Source of the DNA: Planctomycetota bacterium
GTDB lineage: Bacteria > Planctomycetota > Phycisphaerae > WQYP01
Direction: 5' to 3'
Length of the DNA stretch: 19,522 nucleotides
NCBI GenBank assembly: GCA_021809365.1
Contig: JAKBAC010000048.1
Span: 1-19,522, forward strand
Shown piece by piece: positions 1 through 9,871 of the stretch (the stretch's first letter is position 1; each line of letters begins with the position of its first letter). Both the position numbers and the translations under genes were made by a program. Under the pieces are notes generated by a model. The model searched no databases and was not told the DNA's origin. It worked only from the letters and a program-made list of their open reading frames with translations.

Positions 1-18
1 TTCCATTTGTCGGATCAT
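1..18 (-). CDS. Start of a minus-strand gene, cut by the window edge
   Basis: Reading the minus strand, an ATG at 18-16 is preceded by a perfect AAGGAGG Shine-Dalgarno sequence (plus-strand 26-32) with a 7-base spacer. The visible residues are MIRQME and the frame runs open to the edge. This is too short to identify. The strong ribosome binding site is the reason for calling it a gene, and it would be transcribed divergently from ychF. Confidence 0.6.
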
Positions 19-252
19 TGTGAATCCTCCTTGATTCGTTACCGCATCCTTGGCCTTGGCCGCCACAACGGCGACCTTCCACTTCTAATCCTAACCCAAA
101 ACCGCCAACAATAGGAGTTACACCCCGATAAGCCGGAGTTGCACCCGGTTATGCGACACCGGGCGGAAAAACTGCTATAACTTCCGCACGAAGGGTGCCG
201 CGTCTGACGACGTTACGCCCGCAATGACTTGGAAAGCGATACAGGAAATATC
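19..252. promoter_or_regulatory. Divergent intergenic region upstream of ychF
   Basis: This gap separates the divergent left-edge gene from ychF and should hold both promoters. An extended -10 element, TGCTATAAC, is visible at 173-181 in the ychF direction, but no convincing -35 lies 16-18 bases upstream. A 6-bp inverted repeat, CCCGGT (144-149) and ACCGGG (158-163) with an 8-base loop, sits just before it and could be an operator or a leader hairpin. No RNA gene was recognised. Confidence 0.3.
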
Positions 253-1344
253 ATGGAAGTTGGAATAGTCGGATTACCTAACGTCGGAAAATCGACGCTG
301 TTTAATGCTCTAACCAACGCCGGTGCTCTGGCGGCCAATTATCCATTTGCCACAATTGAGCCGAATGTCGGTGTGGTGGCTGTGCCTGACCGTCGGCTCG
401 AACAGATACGCCAGTTAATTGCCACGGAAAAAACCGTGCCGGCGCTCCTGAAAGTGGTGGATATCGCCGGTCTGGTGAAGGGGGCCAGCACGGGTGAGGG
501 CCTGGGTAATAAGTTTCTTTCCCATATTCGGGAAGTGGATGCCATATTGCATGTTGTCCGATGTTTTGCCGATGGCGATGTGATGCATGTGGATGGCAAA
601 GTTGATCCACGGCGCGACATTGAAACGGTGGATATGGAACTGATGCTGGCGGATTTGGAGAGTCTGGAAAAGTCCCTGGATAAGCAGCGCCGCAATGCCC
701 GCGCCGGTGATAAGGAAGCCATTGCGTCCGTTGAGGTCATGGAGAAGCTCGTGGAAGCCTTGAAGCAGGGCAAGCCCGCGCGTTCTCTGGCACCGTGGAA
801 ACCCGAGGAATGGAAAATCGTCCAGACCTTAGGCCCGATTACCGCCAAACGCGTGTTGTATATCGCCAATGTGGATGAATCGGATCCGCATGGTCAGGGG
901 CCTCTAGTCAACGTGGTGCGCCGCCGGGCTTTGGAGGAAGGCGGACTTGTCGTGCCCGTTTGCGCCAAACTGGAATCCGAACTGGCCGAATTAACTCCGG
1001 AGGATCGCACCGCGATGCTCGCCGATCTGGGCATGACCGAACCGGCCCTGGATACCGTGGCTCATGAAGCGTATAAACTGCTGGGCCTGCAGAGCTATTT
1101 TACCGCCGGGCCTAAGGAAATTCGCGCCTGGACCATTCCGGTTGGAGCAACAGCTCCGCAGGCGGCCGGCGTGATTCACTCCGATTTTGAAAAGGGCTTT
1201 ATCCGCGCGGAAGTCTACAATTTCACCGATCTGCTGACGTATAAAAACGAGGCCGCGATTCGCGCGGCCGGCAAGCTGCGATCGGAAGGAAAGAGCTATA
1301 TATTCCATGACGGCGATATTGCGCATTTCCTATTTAATTCCTGA
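253..1344 (+). CDS. ychF: YchF/OLA1-type redox-regulated, ribosome-binding ATPase
   Basis: This is a P-loop NTPase of the Obg/YchF family that binds ribosomes and, unlike its GTPase relatives, prefers ATP. Visible motifs are the Walker A GLPNVGKS at residues 7-14, the G3 motif DIAGL at 70-74 and, in place of the GTPase NKxD motif, NVDE at 206-209, as expected for ATP preference. The C-terminus is a TGS domain ending in the typical [11 protein letters not shown]. The start is placed at ATG 253, which follows AGGAA with good spacing and gives 363 residues, the standard family length. A TTG at 229 in the same frame would add eight residues with no clear ribosome binding site. It is monocistronic, with a terminator-like hairpin about 140 bases downstream. 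The family assignment is secure. Confidence 0.97.
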   Translation: MEVGIVGLPNVGKSTLFNALTNAGALAANYPFATIEPNVGVVAVPDRRLEQIRQLIATEKTVPALLKVVDIAGLVKGASTGEGLGNKFLSHIREVDAILHVVRCFADGDVMHVDGKVDPRRDIETVDMELMLADLESLEKSLDKQRRNARAGDKEAIASVEVMEKLVEALKQGKPARSLAPWKPEEWKIVQTLGPITAKRVLYIANVDESDPHGQGPLVNVVRRRALEEGGLVVPVCAKLESELAELTPEDRTAMLADLGMTEPALDTVAHEAYKLLGLQSYFTAGPKEIRAWTIPVGATAPQAAGVIHSDFEKGFIRAEVYNFTDLLTYKNEAAIRAAGKLRSEGKSYIFHDGDIAHFLFNS

Positions 1345-1480
1345 ACAATTTCAGTGTGCTGGACCCGCACGGCTCCCCATGATCGCGGCGAATCGCTCGT
1401 GGCGTCTCAAGTCGTTTGCAACACCATGAGTCACTGGCTTGTTATCGGATAATGACGAACACGTTACACCTGAGGCGGAC

Positions 1481-1510
1481 GCCGGAGGTTGAGGTCCGGC
1501 TTATATTTTA
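1481..1510 (+). terminator. Probable rho-independent terminator after ychF
   Basis: GCCGGA (1481-1486) and TCCGGC (1495-1500) form a 6-bp stem around an 8-base loop. The T-rich tract TTATATTTTA follows directly. It lies between ychF and the promoter of the next operon. Confidence 0.55.
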
Positions 1511-1562
1511 TCGCGGTCCTGACATATAAGGGAAAGTGATGGATCATATATCAATCATTTAT

Positions 1563-1591
1563 TTGGATAATTAGTTTAATGCGTCTATAGT
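1563..1591 (+). promoter_or_regulatory. Sigma70-like promoter of the sulfur redox operon
   Basis: TTGGAT (1563-1568) and TATAGT (1586-1591) are separated by exactly 17 bases in an AT-rich stretch that stands out from its surroundings. Transcription would begin near 1598, giving a leader of about 37 bases. The leader ends in AAAAGGAGA (1621-1629), the ribosome binding site of the gene at 1635. Confidence 0.55.
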
Positions 1592-1634
1592 TCCTTTGTG
1601 CGTTTCGTGAAGACTTTTTGAAAAGGAGATTTGC

Positions 1635-2462
1635 ATGACCGCAACACAACAGGACGTGACCTCAACTTCCATTCAACGTCGTAAATTGCTGGGCTGGCTG
1701 GCTTGCGGATCAATCGCGGGTGCCGCGATGATGGCGCTGCCCGGTGCCGCCCACGCCGCCGATTCGCTGGAAGGCCCGTCATTGGAGCCGCATGGTGCCA
1801 ATAGCCTCGAAGCATTAACCGCCAAACTCGCCGCCGCCCCGCGCCGCAGGGATTTCAAGACGGTGCCCATGATTCTCACGCATGCGGATCAGTGGGACAG
1901 TGAAGCATTGGAGGCGTTGCTGAATTATCGCGCGAAACCCAAGCAGGTATGGGATAACACCGACATCGCCAGCCCCTGGCTGAATCTGATGCGTAATAGC
2001 CTCAATGCTCAGATATGGTCTTTCCATCATCCGGATTTTCTGGCGGTCTCCGCCAATCATGGAACGTGCCATTTGGCGCTGTGGGACCAATATATCTGGG
2101 ATAAATACAATCTTCCCGCCATGATCGGCGGCAAGTTCAAGCGTAATGTATTTCTGGATATTCCCAAGGCCATGGATGGTAAAACCACGGCGGATTTTAA
2201 CGATCCAGCCGGATTGTTTTCGCCGGAGTCCAACTGCATTCCGCTTTTGATGCGGCGCGGTGTCGTATTTATGGCCTGTCATAACGCAATTTGGGAATTT
2301 TCCGGCGGCCTGATGGCTAAAGGGCATAATCCCGATCATTTAAGCCATGAAAAGCTTGCGGCGGAATTGACCAATCATCTGATTCCCGGAGCCGTCTTAA
2401 CACCGGGCATCGTGGGTACGATTCCTCAACTGGAACTCGCGGGTTACAGCTACACCAAATAA
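1635..2462 (+). CDS. Tat-exported DsrE-like periplasmic protein
   Basis: The 275-residue product begins with a Tat-type signal peptide: twin arginines at residues 15-16 (QRRKLLGW), a hydrophobic stretch, and a likely cleavage after AHA at 39-41. The mature part ends with a pattern typical of DsrE/DsrF/YchN-fold proteins. This is a strand ending in a cysteine (GVVFMACHNA, Cys215) followed by a segment like LIPGAVLTPGIVGTI and a Gln-Leu-x-x-x-Gly tail. DsrE-fold proteins often handle sulfur on cysteine, and Cys145, Cys201 and Cys215 are candidate sites. The start is set by AAAAGGAGA about 6 bases upstream. Only 10 bases separate it from the substrate-binding/TsdA-like cytochrome gene, so the two are almost certainly co-transcribed. 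A sulfur-related role is inferred from fold and neighbour. The exact reaction is unknown. Confidence 0.65.
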   Translation: MTATQQDVTSTSIQRRKLLGWLACGSIAGAAMMALPGAAHAADSLEGPSLEPHGANSLEALTAKLAAAPRRRDFKTVPMILTHADQWDSEALEALLNYRAKPKQVWDNTDIASPWLNLMRNSLNAQIWSFHHPDFLAVSANHGTCHLALWDQYIWDKYNLPAMIGGKFKRNVFLDIPKAMDGKTTADFNDPAGLFSPESNCIPLLMRRGVVFMACHNAIWEFSGGLMAKGHNPDHLSHEKLAAELTNHLIPGAVLTPGIVGTIPQLELAGYSYTK

Positions 2463-2472
2463 GGAAAATAAG

Positions 2473-4287
2473 ATGTTGGGAAGAATGATCATCGCGTGGA
2501 TCATGTTGGCCACCTCTGCAGCCGGCGGTGGATCGCTTTGGGCCAACACCACCCAGGCACCCGCCGATTGGCAGGGGCATGTATATCCGCCAAGTTACAA
2601 GGAAGACATGTTTCCACCATGGAGTGGCGGAAAAAATAATTCCGCCGTCAACAAGGGCTTCAGGTTCACCGTGCCGGAAGTCGACGACATGCCCGATTTT
2701 CATGGCGATCCATTACATGCCAAACTGGTATTGTACATAGGCGGCAACTATTATTTCGCCGTCGCTCCGCTGGTGACGGCATTTGAAAAATTGCATCCGA
2801 AGCTTCAGGGGAAAATTTTCGCCGAGACTTTGCCACCGGGTATCCTGTTGCGACAAATCAAAGCGCATGGTCGCATCACGGTGGGAAATATGACCTTCAG
2901 CGCTCCGCCGGACGTATATGCGGCCGGTTTGCTGAAAGTCAAAACGCTCATTGGCAAAGGACTCTTGCGTGGACCGGCGGTCAGCTACGCGACCAATGAT
3001 CTTACGATCATGATTCCCAAAGGGAACCCAGGCCATGTTCATTCATTGCGAGATTTGGGCCGTCCGGGTCTGCGTTTGTCCATGCCGAACCCGGCGTGGG
3101 AAGGCGTGGCTCGGCAAATAAAGTTATCTTTGATAAAGGCCGGCGGGCCGGCGCTTGAAAAGATGGTGTATCGGACCAAAGTGAAGGATGGTCAGACCAT
3201 TCTCACGCACATCCATCACCGTCAGACACCGCTTTACTTGATGCAAGGCTTGGCCGATGCGGGTGTGACGTGGAAATCGGAGGCGATCTTTCAAGAGCAA
3301 ATCGGCCATCCGATTGCGGATGTGCCGATCCCGGCTAAATACAATACCACTGCGATCTATGCCGGGGCGGTATTGAAAAATGCCCGGCATCGACACGCCG
3401 CCTTGCAGTGGCTGGCGTTTCTTACGTCACCAGTGGCACAGGCTATTTTTGCCGGATATGGTTTCAAGCCGGTGGCGGTAAAGGTGTCCCAAGTTCAGCC
3501 GGTGGGGACTGTTAACAGGGTGATTATCGCCGATGGGGCGGTAGCCGCGCTACGGCCAAGCCCAAGAATTGCTACGCCGTTTACGCCGCCGCCACAGTCT
3601 GAGATTCCGGGAGGCAAGCTGGGCCAAATGGTCAGGCTCGGTGAGGACATCTTCGTCAACACACGGAAATATGCCGGTAAGTATGTAGGCGATGGCTTAA
3701 ATTGTGAGAATTGCCACCTGCATCGCGGGCGGCAGGCCTACTCCGCACCACTGTGGGCCGCGTATGTAATTTATCCGCGCTACCAGCATAAGGCCGGTCG
3801 GGTCGTGACATTTGCTAAACGTATTCAGGAGTGTTTTCAGTTCAGTATGAATGGCCACGCCCCACCTGCGGATGGCAAGGTCGTGACAGCACTGATCAGT
3901 TACAGTGCGTGGCTGGCGAAAGGAGCGCCCATCGGCGCGAACCTGTCGGGCCGGGGCTACAAGTTTCTCCAACTGCCTCCGCTGAAGCCCGATATCGTCC
4001 GCGGAAAGACGGTTTTTACGATCAATTGCCTGGCTTGTCATGGAGAAAATGGGCAGGGCCTGAGGATCAATGGTATCTATAGATATCCACCGTTATGGGG
4101 ACGAGATTCATTTAACTTCGGTGCGGGCATGGCCAAGGTTAGAATGGCCGCCGCATTTATTAAGGCCAACATGCCGCTGAACAATCCCGGCAGTCTGACC
4201 AATCAGCAGGCTTGGGATGTGGCGGCGTATGTGGACAGCCACCAACGCCCAGCCACACCGCTTAAGTCACCCTCCAAGAAAAAATAA
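2473..4287 (+). CDS. Fusion: periplasmic substrate-binding domain + TsdA-like di-haem cytochrome c
   Basis: The 604-residue protein has an N-terminal signal peptide (about residues 1-24). A ModA/SBP-type solute-binding domain follows at roughly 83-335, starting LVLYIGGNYYFAVAPLVTAFE and ending in a typical helix near ALQWLAFLTSP. A Pro-rich linker leads to a cytochrome region at about 385-595. This has two haem c motifs, CENCH (411-415) and CLACH (519-523). The surroundings match the thiosulfate dehydrogenase TsdA: GLNCENCHL, a YP-x-Y segment, RIQECFQFSMNG with Cys454 at the position of the unusual cysteine ligand of haem 1, and PLWG-x-x-SFNFGAGM with Met553 as a likely haem 2 ligand. TsdA enzymes interconvert thiosulfate and tetrathionate in the periplasm. 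AAGGAAAA precedes the ATG, 10 bases after the DsrE-like gene. Cytochrome homology is strong, the binding domain is fairly clear, and the true substrate is inferred. Confidence 0.8.
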   Translation: MLGRMIIAWIMLATSAAGGGSLWANTTQAPADWQGHVYPPSYKEDMFPPWSGGKNNSAVNKGFRFTVPEVDDMPDFHGDPLHAKLVLYIGGNYYFAVAPLVTAFEKLHPKLQGKIFAETLPPGILLRQIKAHGRITVGNMTFSAPPDVYAAGLLKVKTLIGKGLLRGPAVSYATNDLTIMIPKGNPGHVHSLRDLGRPGLRLSMPNPAWEGVARQIKLSLIKAGGPALEKMVYRTKVKDGQTILTHIHHRQTPLYLMQGLADAGVTWKSEAIFQEQIGHPIADVPIPAKYNTTAIYAGAVLKNARHRHAALQWLAFLTSPVAQAIFAGYGFKPVAVKVSQVQPVGTVNRVIIADGAVAALRPSPRIATPFTPPPQSEIPGGKLGQMVRLGEDIFVNTRKYAGKYVGDGLNCENCHLHRGRQAYSAPLWAAYVIYPRYQHKAGRVVTFAKRIQECFQFSMNGHAPPADGKVVTALISYSAWLAKGAPIGANLSGRGYKFLQLPPLKPDIVRGKTVFTINCLACHGENGQGLRINGIYRYPPLWGRDSFNFGAGMAKVRMAAAFIKANMPLNNPGSLTNQQAWDVAAYVDSHQRPATPLKSPSKKK

Positions 4288-4507
4288 ATGGAGCCGATGC
4301 TCTGCCGCAGATGGCTGGTTTCCGACCAACTTTCCGGGCGGGGCAAGGGGGCCGTGGGCTTTATCACTCATTGTCAACGTATGCACACGCAATCCTCCTC
4401 GCCTCGCGCCCGCAACCTTTTGGCCATCCGTTAACCCGTCATTACGGCTGGAACAGGGCACTGCATCCCTTACGCAATAGAACCATGCTGTCGGCGTTTG
4501 GAAGTGT

Positions 4508-6949
4508 ATGAATCATGCACCTGTTGATCGTTGGGGCCGGCGTGAATTTCTCCTGGCCATGGCTGCTGCCGCTATCACGACCGTCCGGTCGAAATATACC
4601 TCGGCCGATCCGCAGACGGCGTCGGCTTCCGCTGATTCGGTGGAGGTTCTGCTGGAGCAGGGCCATGGGCTATCTTTAGTCGCGCCAGGTACGTTAGAGA
4701 ATATTCTTCCAATTATCGGTACGGGCGGACACGCCCATACGTATCCCGGCGCGACAACCCCTCTTGGACTGGTGCAATTAAGTCCCGATACTTCCGGACG
4801 CAACCATCCCATGTATAAATGGTATGGTTGGGATCATGATGGCGGGTATCACTATCCCGATGATATTATCAAAGGATTCAGCCATACGCATACTTCCGGT
4901 ACGGGCGGCCCGCAACTTGGTGATGTCCTGGTGATGCCTGGTGTCGGGGACGTGCAGTGGGTGCCGGGGCAGCCGGGACACGGATTTTCATCGTTCTTCT
5001 CTCATCAACAGGAAATCTCCCGTCCGGGTTTTTACAGCGTATTTCTCCAAACCCCGGGGGTAAAGGCGGAACTGACCGCAAGCATGCACTGTGGTATGCA
5101 CCGGTATACTTTTTCGCGCAGTGGGCCGGCGCATATTATGGTGGATTTGACGGATGGAATTGGACGGCCTGCATATCAGACGCGCTTGAACGTTGAAGAT
5201 TCCCGCACATGCAGTGGGTATCGCTGGATACATGCCGGGGCGGAATCGCGTTGGGTTTATTTTGTCATGAAATTTTCACGCCCGTTCGAGCGCATTGATC
5301 TGCAGGCGGATGGTACCTTGCTGGCTCCCGGGGCGGCATTCGCCAAAGCTACCGGTGTGCGGGCGGCGGCGCATTACCAGGTTCGCGCGGGTCAGGAAAT
5401 GTTAATCAAGGTGGGTATTTCCAGCACAAGTATCGAGGGGGCAAGGAAAAATCTGGTAGCCCAGATGCCGGGGTTTGATTTTGATACGGTGCATCAGGAT
5501 GCCACTGAAGCCTGGAGCCGGGCGCTGACACCTATTGACGCCTCCATCAGCGATCGGAACCATCGGCAGGCATTTTACACCGGGATGTACCACGTCATGG
5601 TGGCACCGAATACGTTTAATGATGTGGACGGCACGTATCGCGGTGAAGATGGAGAAAATCATCGCTATTCCGGCTTCACCAAATATACGCCGTTGTCGAT
5701 CTGGGATATTTTTCGTTGTGCCTTTCCATTGCAGTTGATGATGCACCCCCCGATGGCGGGAAATATGATGAATACTTTTCTGGCGGACTACCGGCAACTT
5801 AACGCCGCCATATTGCCAATCTGGGAGATGTGGGGAAATAATGACATGGGTATGACGGGCTTTCACGCAGTCAGCATGGTGATGGCGGCGTATACGCGCG
5901 GGCTGCGCGATTGGGATGCCGCGGCGATGTATACCGCAATGAAAGCCACCTCCATGAATGAACGGATTCCGTACATGGGAGAATTCCGGAAGTATGGGTT
6001 TGTTTCCACGGGTGCGGGCATCAGGAGCGGGGAAGAAGGTATGGCTGGCCGACGCGCCGGGAAACAGGCTGTTTCGCGCACCTTGGATTATGCGTATGAC
6101 TGCTGGTGCGTGGGTGCCTTCGCGGAGCTTCTGAATAAACCGGACGATGCCGCGTACTACTACAAACTGGCGGGAAATTATCGCAATGTCTTTGATCCTA
6201 AAACCGGATTCATGCGTGGCAAATATCGCGATGGCCGCTGGCGCGAGCCATTTAATCCCAGCACGGAGTACTGGTACGATTACACCGAATCCGACGCCTG
6301 GCAGGCCACCTTTAATGTAATGCACGATATTCCCGGCCTGATTCAACTCTACGGTGGAGACGCTCCATTTATTGCCAAGCTGGACGCTCTGTTTACCGCG
6401 TCATCCACATGCTACAACGCGCCGCCGGACATTTCCGGTATGGTGGGTCAGGATGCGCAAGGCAATGAACCAAGCAATCATATTCCATATCTCTATCCGT
6501 TCGCCGGCGCGGCATGGAAGACACAATATTGGGTGCGCCAGGTGGCGTTGAGGACCTACAACAACAAGCCGGACGGCATCCCCGGCAATGATGACTTCGG
6601 TCAATTGTCGGCATGGTATGTCATGACGGCGCTGGGTTTCTATCCGGTCAATCCGGCCAATGGAGTTTATGTGATTGGCAGCCCGATGGTGGATCGCGCG
6701 GTAATCAAGAACAGTTCCATGAACGCGCCGTTTACGATTATCACCCGTAACAACAGCGTCAACAATTGCTATATCGCCCGGGTGACGCTTAACGGTAAAA
6801 CGCTGGAGCGGTCATGGATCAGCCATGATGAAATTACGCGCGGTGGCGAAATGATATTTGACATGTCCGCGCAGCCAAATAAATCGTGGGCGACCGCAAT
6901 CGAAAATCGTCCGCCTTCCGGTCTGATGCCTACTTCCCGGCCAGGTTGA
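4508..6949 (+). CDS. Secreted GH92 family glycosidase (alpha-mannosidase type)
   Basis: The 813-residue protein matches glycoside hydrolase family 92, whose members are calcium-dependent, inverting exo-alpha-mannosidases. Signature blocks in order are [17 protein letters not shown] near residue 80, HTHTSGTGG from 126, a WDIFR block in the middle, PIWEMW (Trp439-Glu440, the region of the family's catalytic acid), and [12 protein letters not shown] from 693 containing the acidic residues of the catalytic-base motif. The N-terminus carries GRREFLLAM (Arg11-Arg12) followed by a hydrophobic stretch, a Tat-like signal, which supports the start at 4508. The ribosome binding site is only GGAAG at short spacing. 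A 220-base gap without a clear promoter or terminator separates it from the cytochrome gene. Its last 20 bases overlap the end of the convergent gene. The family call is firm; the linkage specificity is not visible. Confidence 0.9.
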   Translation: MNHAPVDRWGRREFLLAMAAAAITTVRSKYTSADPQTASASADSVEVLLEQGHGLSLVAPGTLENILPIIGTGGHAHTYPGATTPLGLVQLSPDTSGRNHPMYKWYGWDHDGGYHYPDDIIKGFSHTHTSGTGGPQLGDVLVMPGVGDVQWVPGQPGHGFSSFFSHQQEISRPGFYSVFLQTPGVKAELTASMHCGMHRYTFSRSGPAHIMVDLTDGIGRPAYQTRLNVEDSRTCSGYRWIHAGAESRWVYFVMKFSRPFERIDLQADGTLLAPGAAFAKATGVRAAAHYQVRAGQEMLIKVGISSTSIEGARKNLVAQMPGFDFDTVHQDATEAWSRALTPIDASISDRNHRQAFYTGMYHVMVAPNTFNDVDGTYRGEDGENHRYSGFTKYTPLSIWDIFRCAFPLQLMMHPPMAGNMMNTFLADYRQLNAAILPIWEMWGNNDMGMTGFHAVSMVMAAYTRGLRDWDAAAMYTAMKATSMNERIPYMGEFRKYGFVSTGAGIRSGEEGMAGRRAGKQAVSRTLDYAYDCWCVGAFAELLNKPDDAAYYYKLAGNYRNVFDPKTGFMRGKYRDGRWREPFNPSTEYWYDYTESDAWQATFNVMHDIPGLIQLYGGDAPFIAKLDALFTASSTCYNAPPDISGMVGQDAQGNEPSNHIPYLYPFAGAAWKTQYWVRQVALRTYNNKPDGIPGNDDFGQLSAWYVMTALGFYPVNPANGVYVIGSPMVDRAVIKNSSMNAPFTIITRNNSVNNCYIARVTLNGKTLERSWISHDEITRGGEMIFDMSAQPNKSWATAIENRPPSGLMPTSRPG

Positions 6950-9677
6950 GTTCAAAGTGGATGGTGGGCGAGGGTGGGCCGGAGATCGCGGTGAATCCGA
7001 GTTTGTTGGTCAACACATGCTGGATTTCGAGATTTTCGGAAAGCGCGGAGGCGAACAGACGTGTGACGCCTTCGATTTTCGCGATTTTAACGGCTTTTTC
7101 CAGAAGGGCCGTACCGATACCCTGGCTTTGCCATTGGTCCGCCACGATAACGGCAGCTTCCGCTTCATTGGTGCCGCGAATTTTTGACAGTCGGCCCACA
7201 CCGATGATTTCCGGTGTGCCGTCAGGACGCGATGTCTGCGCAACGAGAGCAATTTCGCGGTCATAATCATTCATGCAAACCCGAACCAGTCGTTCATGGG
7301 CGATGCGATCTTCGAGTTTCATGACGGTGTAGAAACGGTTACGCACGGTTTCATTGGAAAGCGCCTGATGGAATTGAACCATCAACGGTTCATCCTGCGG
7401 CATAATGGGGCGCAGAAGAATGGCTTTGCCATCGTCCGTCTTCACGGTGTGGACATATTGGGCCGGATAAGGACGAATGGCCGGGCGGGGTAAATCGGCA
7501 TCCGCGACATCCGCGGGATAGAGGATCACCCGGGCGTCCAGGGCGACAAATTGCTTAGGGCTGACCAGCAGCGGATTGATATCAATTTCCTTGATGCGCG
7601 GATTTTCAATGACCAGTGTGCTGAAGCGCACAAGAATGCGTTCAAGTTCCACCACATCAACGGCAGCGCGGCCGCGAATGCCCGCCAAAGCCTTGCTGAT
7701 TTTCGTCTGGTTGATCATCTGCCGGGCCAGCGTGGAATTCAGCGGTGGCAGAGCCAGGGCATGATCCCGGAATAATTCCACCATTTGACCGCCGGCACCG
7801 AAGAGCAGCACCGGCCCGAATTGGGCGTCAATCGTGGAGCCAAGGATCAATTCATACGCATCGGAGAGGCGCACCATGGGCTGCACGGTGACACCTTGAA
7901 ACTGCGCGGCGCTGGCCTTGGCGGTGACGGACGCCTGAATACTTTCAAAGGCCTGCTTGACCGCCGCCGCGGAGTTGAGATTCAGTTGTACGCCGCCGAC
8001 ATCGGTCTTATGGGAAATCGTTTTCGAGAATACTTTGACCACCACCGGGAAGCCAAGTTTTTCAGCCGCGGAAATGGCCTCCTGGGCCGTAGCGGCGATA
8101 TGGGTGGGCGAAATGGGAATGCCATAAGCGCCGAGCAATTCTTTGGATTCCGGTTCAGTCAACGTGGTGCGATTCTCGGCCAGCGCCGAAGCGAAAATGG
8201 ATTCAACCTGCGCGTGGGATTTAGCATCCAAGGATTGTTCACCACCGGTTCGGGGCGTTTGATAGAGACCCTTGAGCGTGCGGTCATATTGCCAGAGATA
8301 ATTGAACGCCCGTGCCGCGGCATCGGGATAGGCGAATGTGGGAATGCCGGCGCGATTGAGAATTTCCTCACCGGCCCGCACCATGGATCCACCCATCCAA
8401 CTGGCCAACACGGGTTTGGTCTGGTTTTTGGCGGCGAGGACCAAGGCGTCCGCGGAACGTGTGGGATCGGTCATGTCCTGCGGCGTAAGAATGACCAGCA
8501 GACCATCCGCGTGCGGATCGCGTGCCGCAATTTCCAACGATTTGGCATAACGATCGGGCGAGCCATCGCCGAGAATATCCACGGGATTTCCATGCGACCA
8601 CGGTGCCGGAAGCAGCGCATTGAGTTCCTTCATCGTCGGTTCAGAGAGTTTGGTAAGCTCACCGCCACCTTGAATCAGCGCATCGGTGGCCAGCACGCCG
8701 GGACCGCCGGCATTGGTCAGAATTGTCAGGTTGGGGCCTTTGGGCCGGGGCTGGTGTGAAAGCACTTCGGTCAAATCAAACAATTCACTGATTTCATTGA
8801 CCCGCAGCACGCCCACGCGGCGAAATACGGCATCGAGGACCTCATCAGAACCAGTCATGGAGCCGGTATGACTTGCGGCTGCTGCTGCGGCGGCGGCGGT
8901 GCGGCCCGCTTTGATCACAATAATAGGTTTGGTCAATGCCACTTCGCGGGCCGCGGAAATAAATTGCCGCGGATTACCGATGCTTTCCATGTAAATCAGA
9001 ATGGCCCTGGTGCGTGGATCATCACCGAGATAATCGATCAGATCACCGAACCCGACATCCAGCATGGAGCCAAGAGAGACAATGGCGCTATAACCGATCT
9101 GTTCACGTTCCGACCAGTCCAGAATGCCCGTCAACAAAGCGCCGGATTGCGAAAGAAAGGCGATGGAACCCGCACGCGCAATGCCATGCGCGAATGTGGC
9201 GTTCAAGCCGATCAGCGGATTTTGCACACCCAGGCAATTCGGCCCGATGATCCGCATACCATATTTCCTGGCATGAACCGCAATTTGCCGTTCCAATTCC
9301 ACACCCGGTGCGCCCAATTCCTTGAATCCCGCCGAGATAATCACCGCCCCGGGAATACCCGCCGCACCGCACTGTGCAATCAGATCCGGGACGGTGGCCG
9401 CGGGGGTACAGATGACCGCCAGATCCACCGGTTCCGGCACATCGCGTATGGTGGGGTAGGCTTTGATGCCCAACACGCTTGGCCGCTTCGGATTAACCGG
9501 AAATACCGTTCCGCCAAAGGGGGAGGAAATGAGATTCCAGAGCAACGTGCGCCCGACCGATCCGGGATTTTCAGTGGCACCAATGACGGCAACATTCCGC
9601 GGATGCATCAACGCCTGCAGGGGACGATGAACCTGGGGCGAGGTGACGGGTTTATTTGTGGGAGCAACAAGCGACAC
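6930..9677 (-). CDS. ADP-forming acyl-CoA synthetase fused to a GNAT acetyltransferase
   Basis: The 915-residue protein has the layout of bifunctional acetate-CoA ligase (ADP-forming)/Pat-type proteins. A CoA-binding Rossmann domain ([15 protein letters not shown] near residue 30) is followed by ligase domains with [12 protein letters not shown], including the phospho-acceptor His270. An ATP-grasp domain lies at about 500-725 ([18 protein letters not shown]), and a C-terminal GNAT domain at about 745-912 carries the acetyl-CoA loop [14 protein letters not shown]-forming synthetases make acyl-CoA or run backwards to make ATP. Pat-type proteins use the GNAT domain to acetylate lysines, for example in acetyl-CoA synthetase. 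The start is GTG at 9677 with AAGGAG (plus-strand 9684-9689) six bases upstream. It converges on the GH92 gene and lies 194 bases after recQ on the same strand. Whether it acts as ligase, acetyltransferase or both cannot be told from sequence. Confidence 0.92.
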   Translation of the reverse strand: MSLVAPTNKPVTSPQVHRPLQALMHPRNVAVIGATENPGSVGRTLLWNLISSPFGGTVFPVNPKRPSVLGIKAYPTIRDVPEPVDLAVICTPAATVPDLIAQCGAAGIPGAVIISAGFKELGAPGVELERQIAVHARKYGMRIIGPNCLGVQNPLIGLNATFAHGIARAGSIAFLSQSGALLTGILDWSEREQIGYSAIVSLGSMLDVGFGDLIDYLGDDPRTRAILIYMESIGNPRQFISAAREVALTKPIIVIKAGRTAAAAAAAASHTGSMTGSDEVLDAVFRRVGVLRVNEISELFDLTEVLSHQPRPKGPNLTILTNAGGPGVLATDALIQGGGELTKLSEPTMKELNALLPAPWSHGNPVDILGDGSPDRYAKSLEIAARDPHADGLLVILTPQDMTDPTRSADALVLAAKNQTKPVLASWMGGSMVRAGEEILNRAGIPTFAYPDAAARAFNYLWQYDRTLKGLYQTPRTGGEQSLDAKSHAQVESIFASALAENRTTLTEPESKELLGAYGIPISPTHIAATAQEAISAAEKLGFPVVVKVFSKTISHKTDVGGVQLNLNSAAAVKQAFESIQASVTAKASAAQFQGVTVQPMVRLSDAYELILGSTIDAQFGPVLLFGAGGQMVELFRDHALALPPLNSTLARQMINQTKISKALAGIRGRAAVDVVELERILVRFSTLVIENPRIKEIDINPLLVSPKQFVALDARVILYPADVADADLPRPAIRPYPAQYVHTVKTDDGKAILLRPIMPQDEPLMVQFHQALSNETVRNRFYTVMKLEDRIAHERLVRVCMNDYDREIALVAQTSRPDGTPEIIGVGRLSKIRGTNEAEAAVIVADQWQSQGIGTALLEKAVKIAKIEGVTRLFASALSENLEIQHVLTNKLGFTAISGPPSPTIHFELNLAGK

Positions 9678-9871
9678 AGCGAACTCCTTATCAATTCAAC
9701 ATGTGGCCAGAGGTTTTGGACTGGTCACGATGCTCTTTATTAACATAATCGCGCTGAGGAACGCATGCTATCGGGGGCACACTGAATCGGAGGTAGGTAA
9801 ATCACCGATTATTGAACACCTTCCGCCTTTCCGGCGATTTCCGTCACCGCCCCGGATAATAATCCTCGGAT

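Noticed and set aside
224..268. 14-codon ORF from ATG 224 overlapping the ychF start, as a possible leader peptide
   Set aside because: It has no Shine-Dalgarno sequence and no runs of regulatory codons. The overlap alone is not evidence.
5402..6346. 314-codon minus-strand ORF opposite the GH92 gene
   Set aside because: It is a shadow of the conserved GH92 coding frame, with no family similarity I recognise and an unusual Ile/His/Arg-rich composition.
7785..9743. Long plus-strand ORFs (7785-8759 and 8868-9743) opposite the synthetase gene
   Set aside because: They lie antisense to a protein with clear domains, are rich in Arg/Gly/His as shadow frames are, and lack ribosome binding sites and recognisable motifs.
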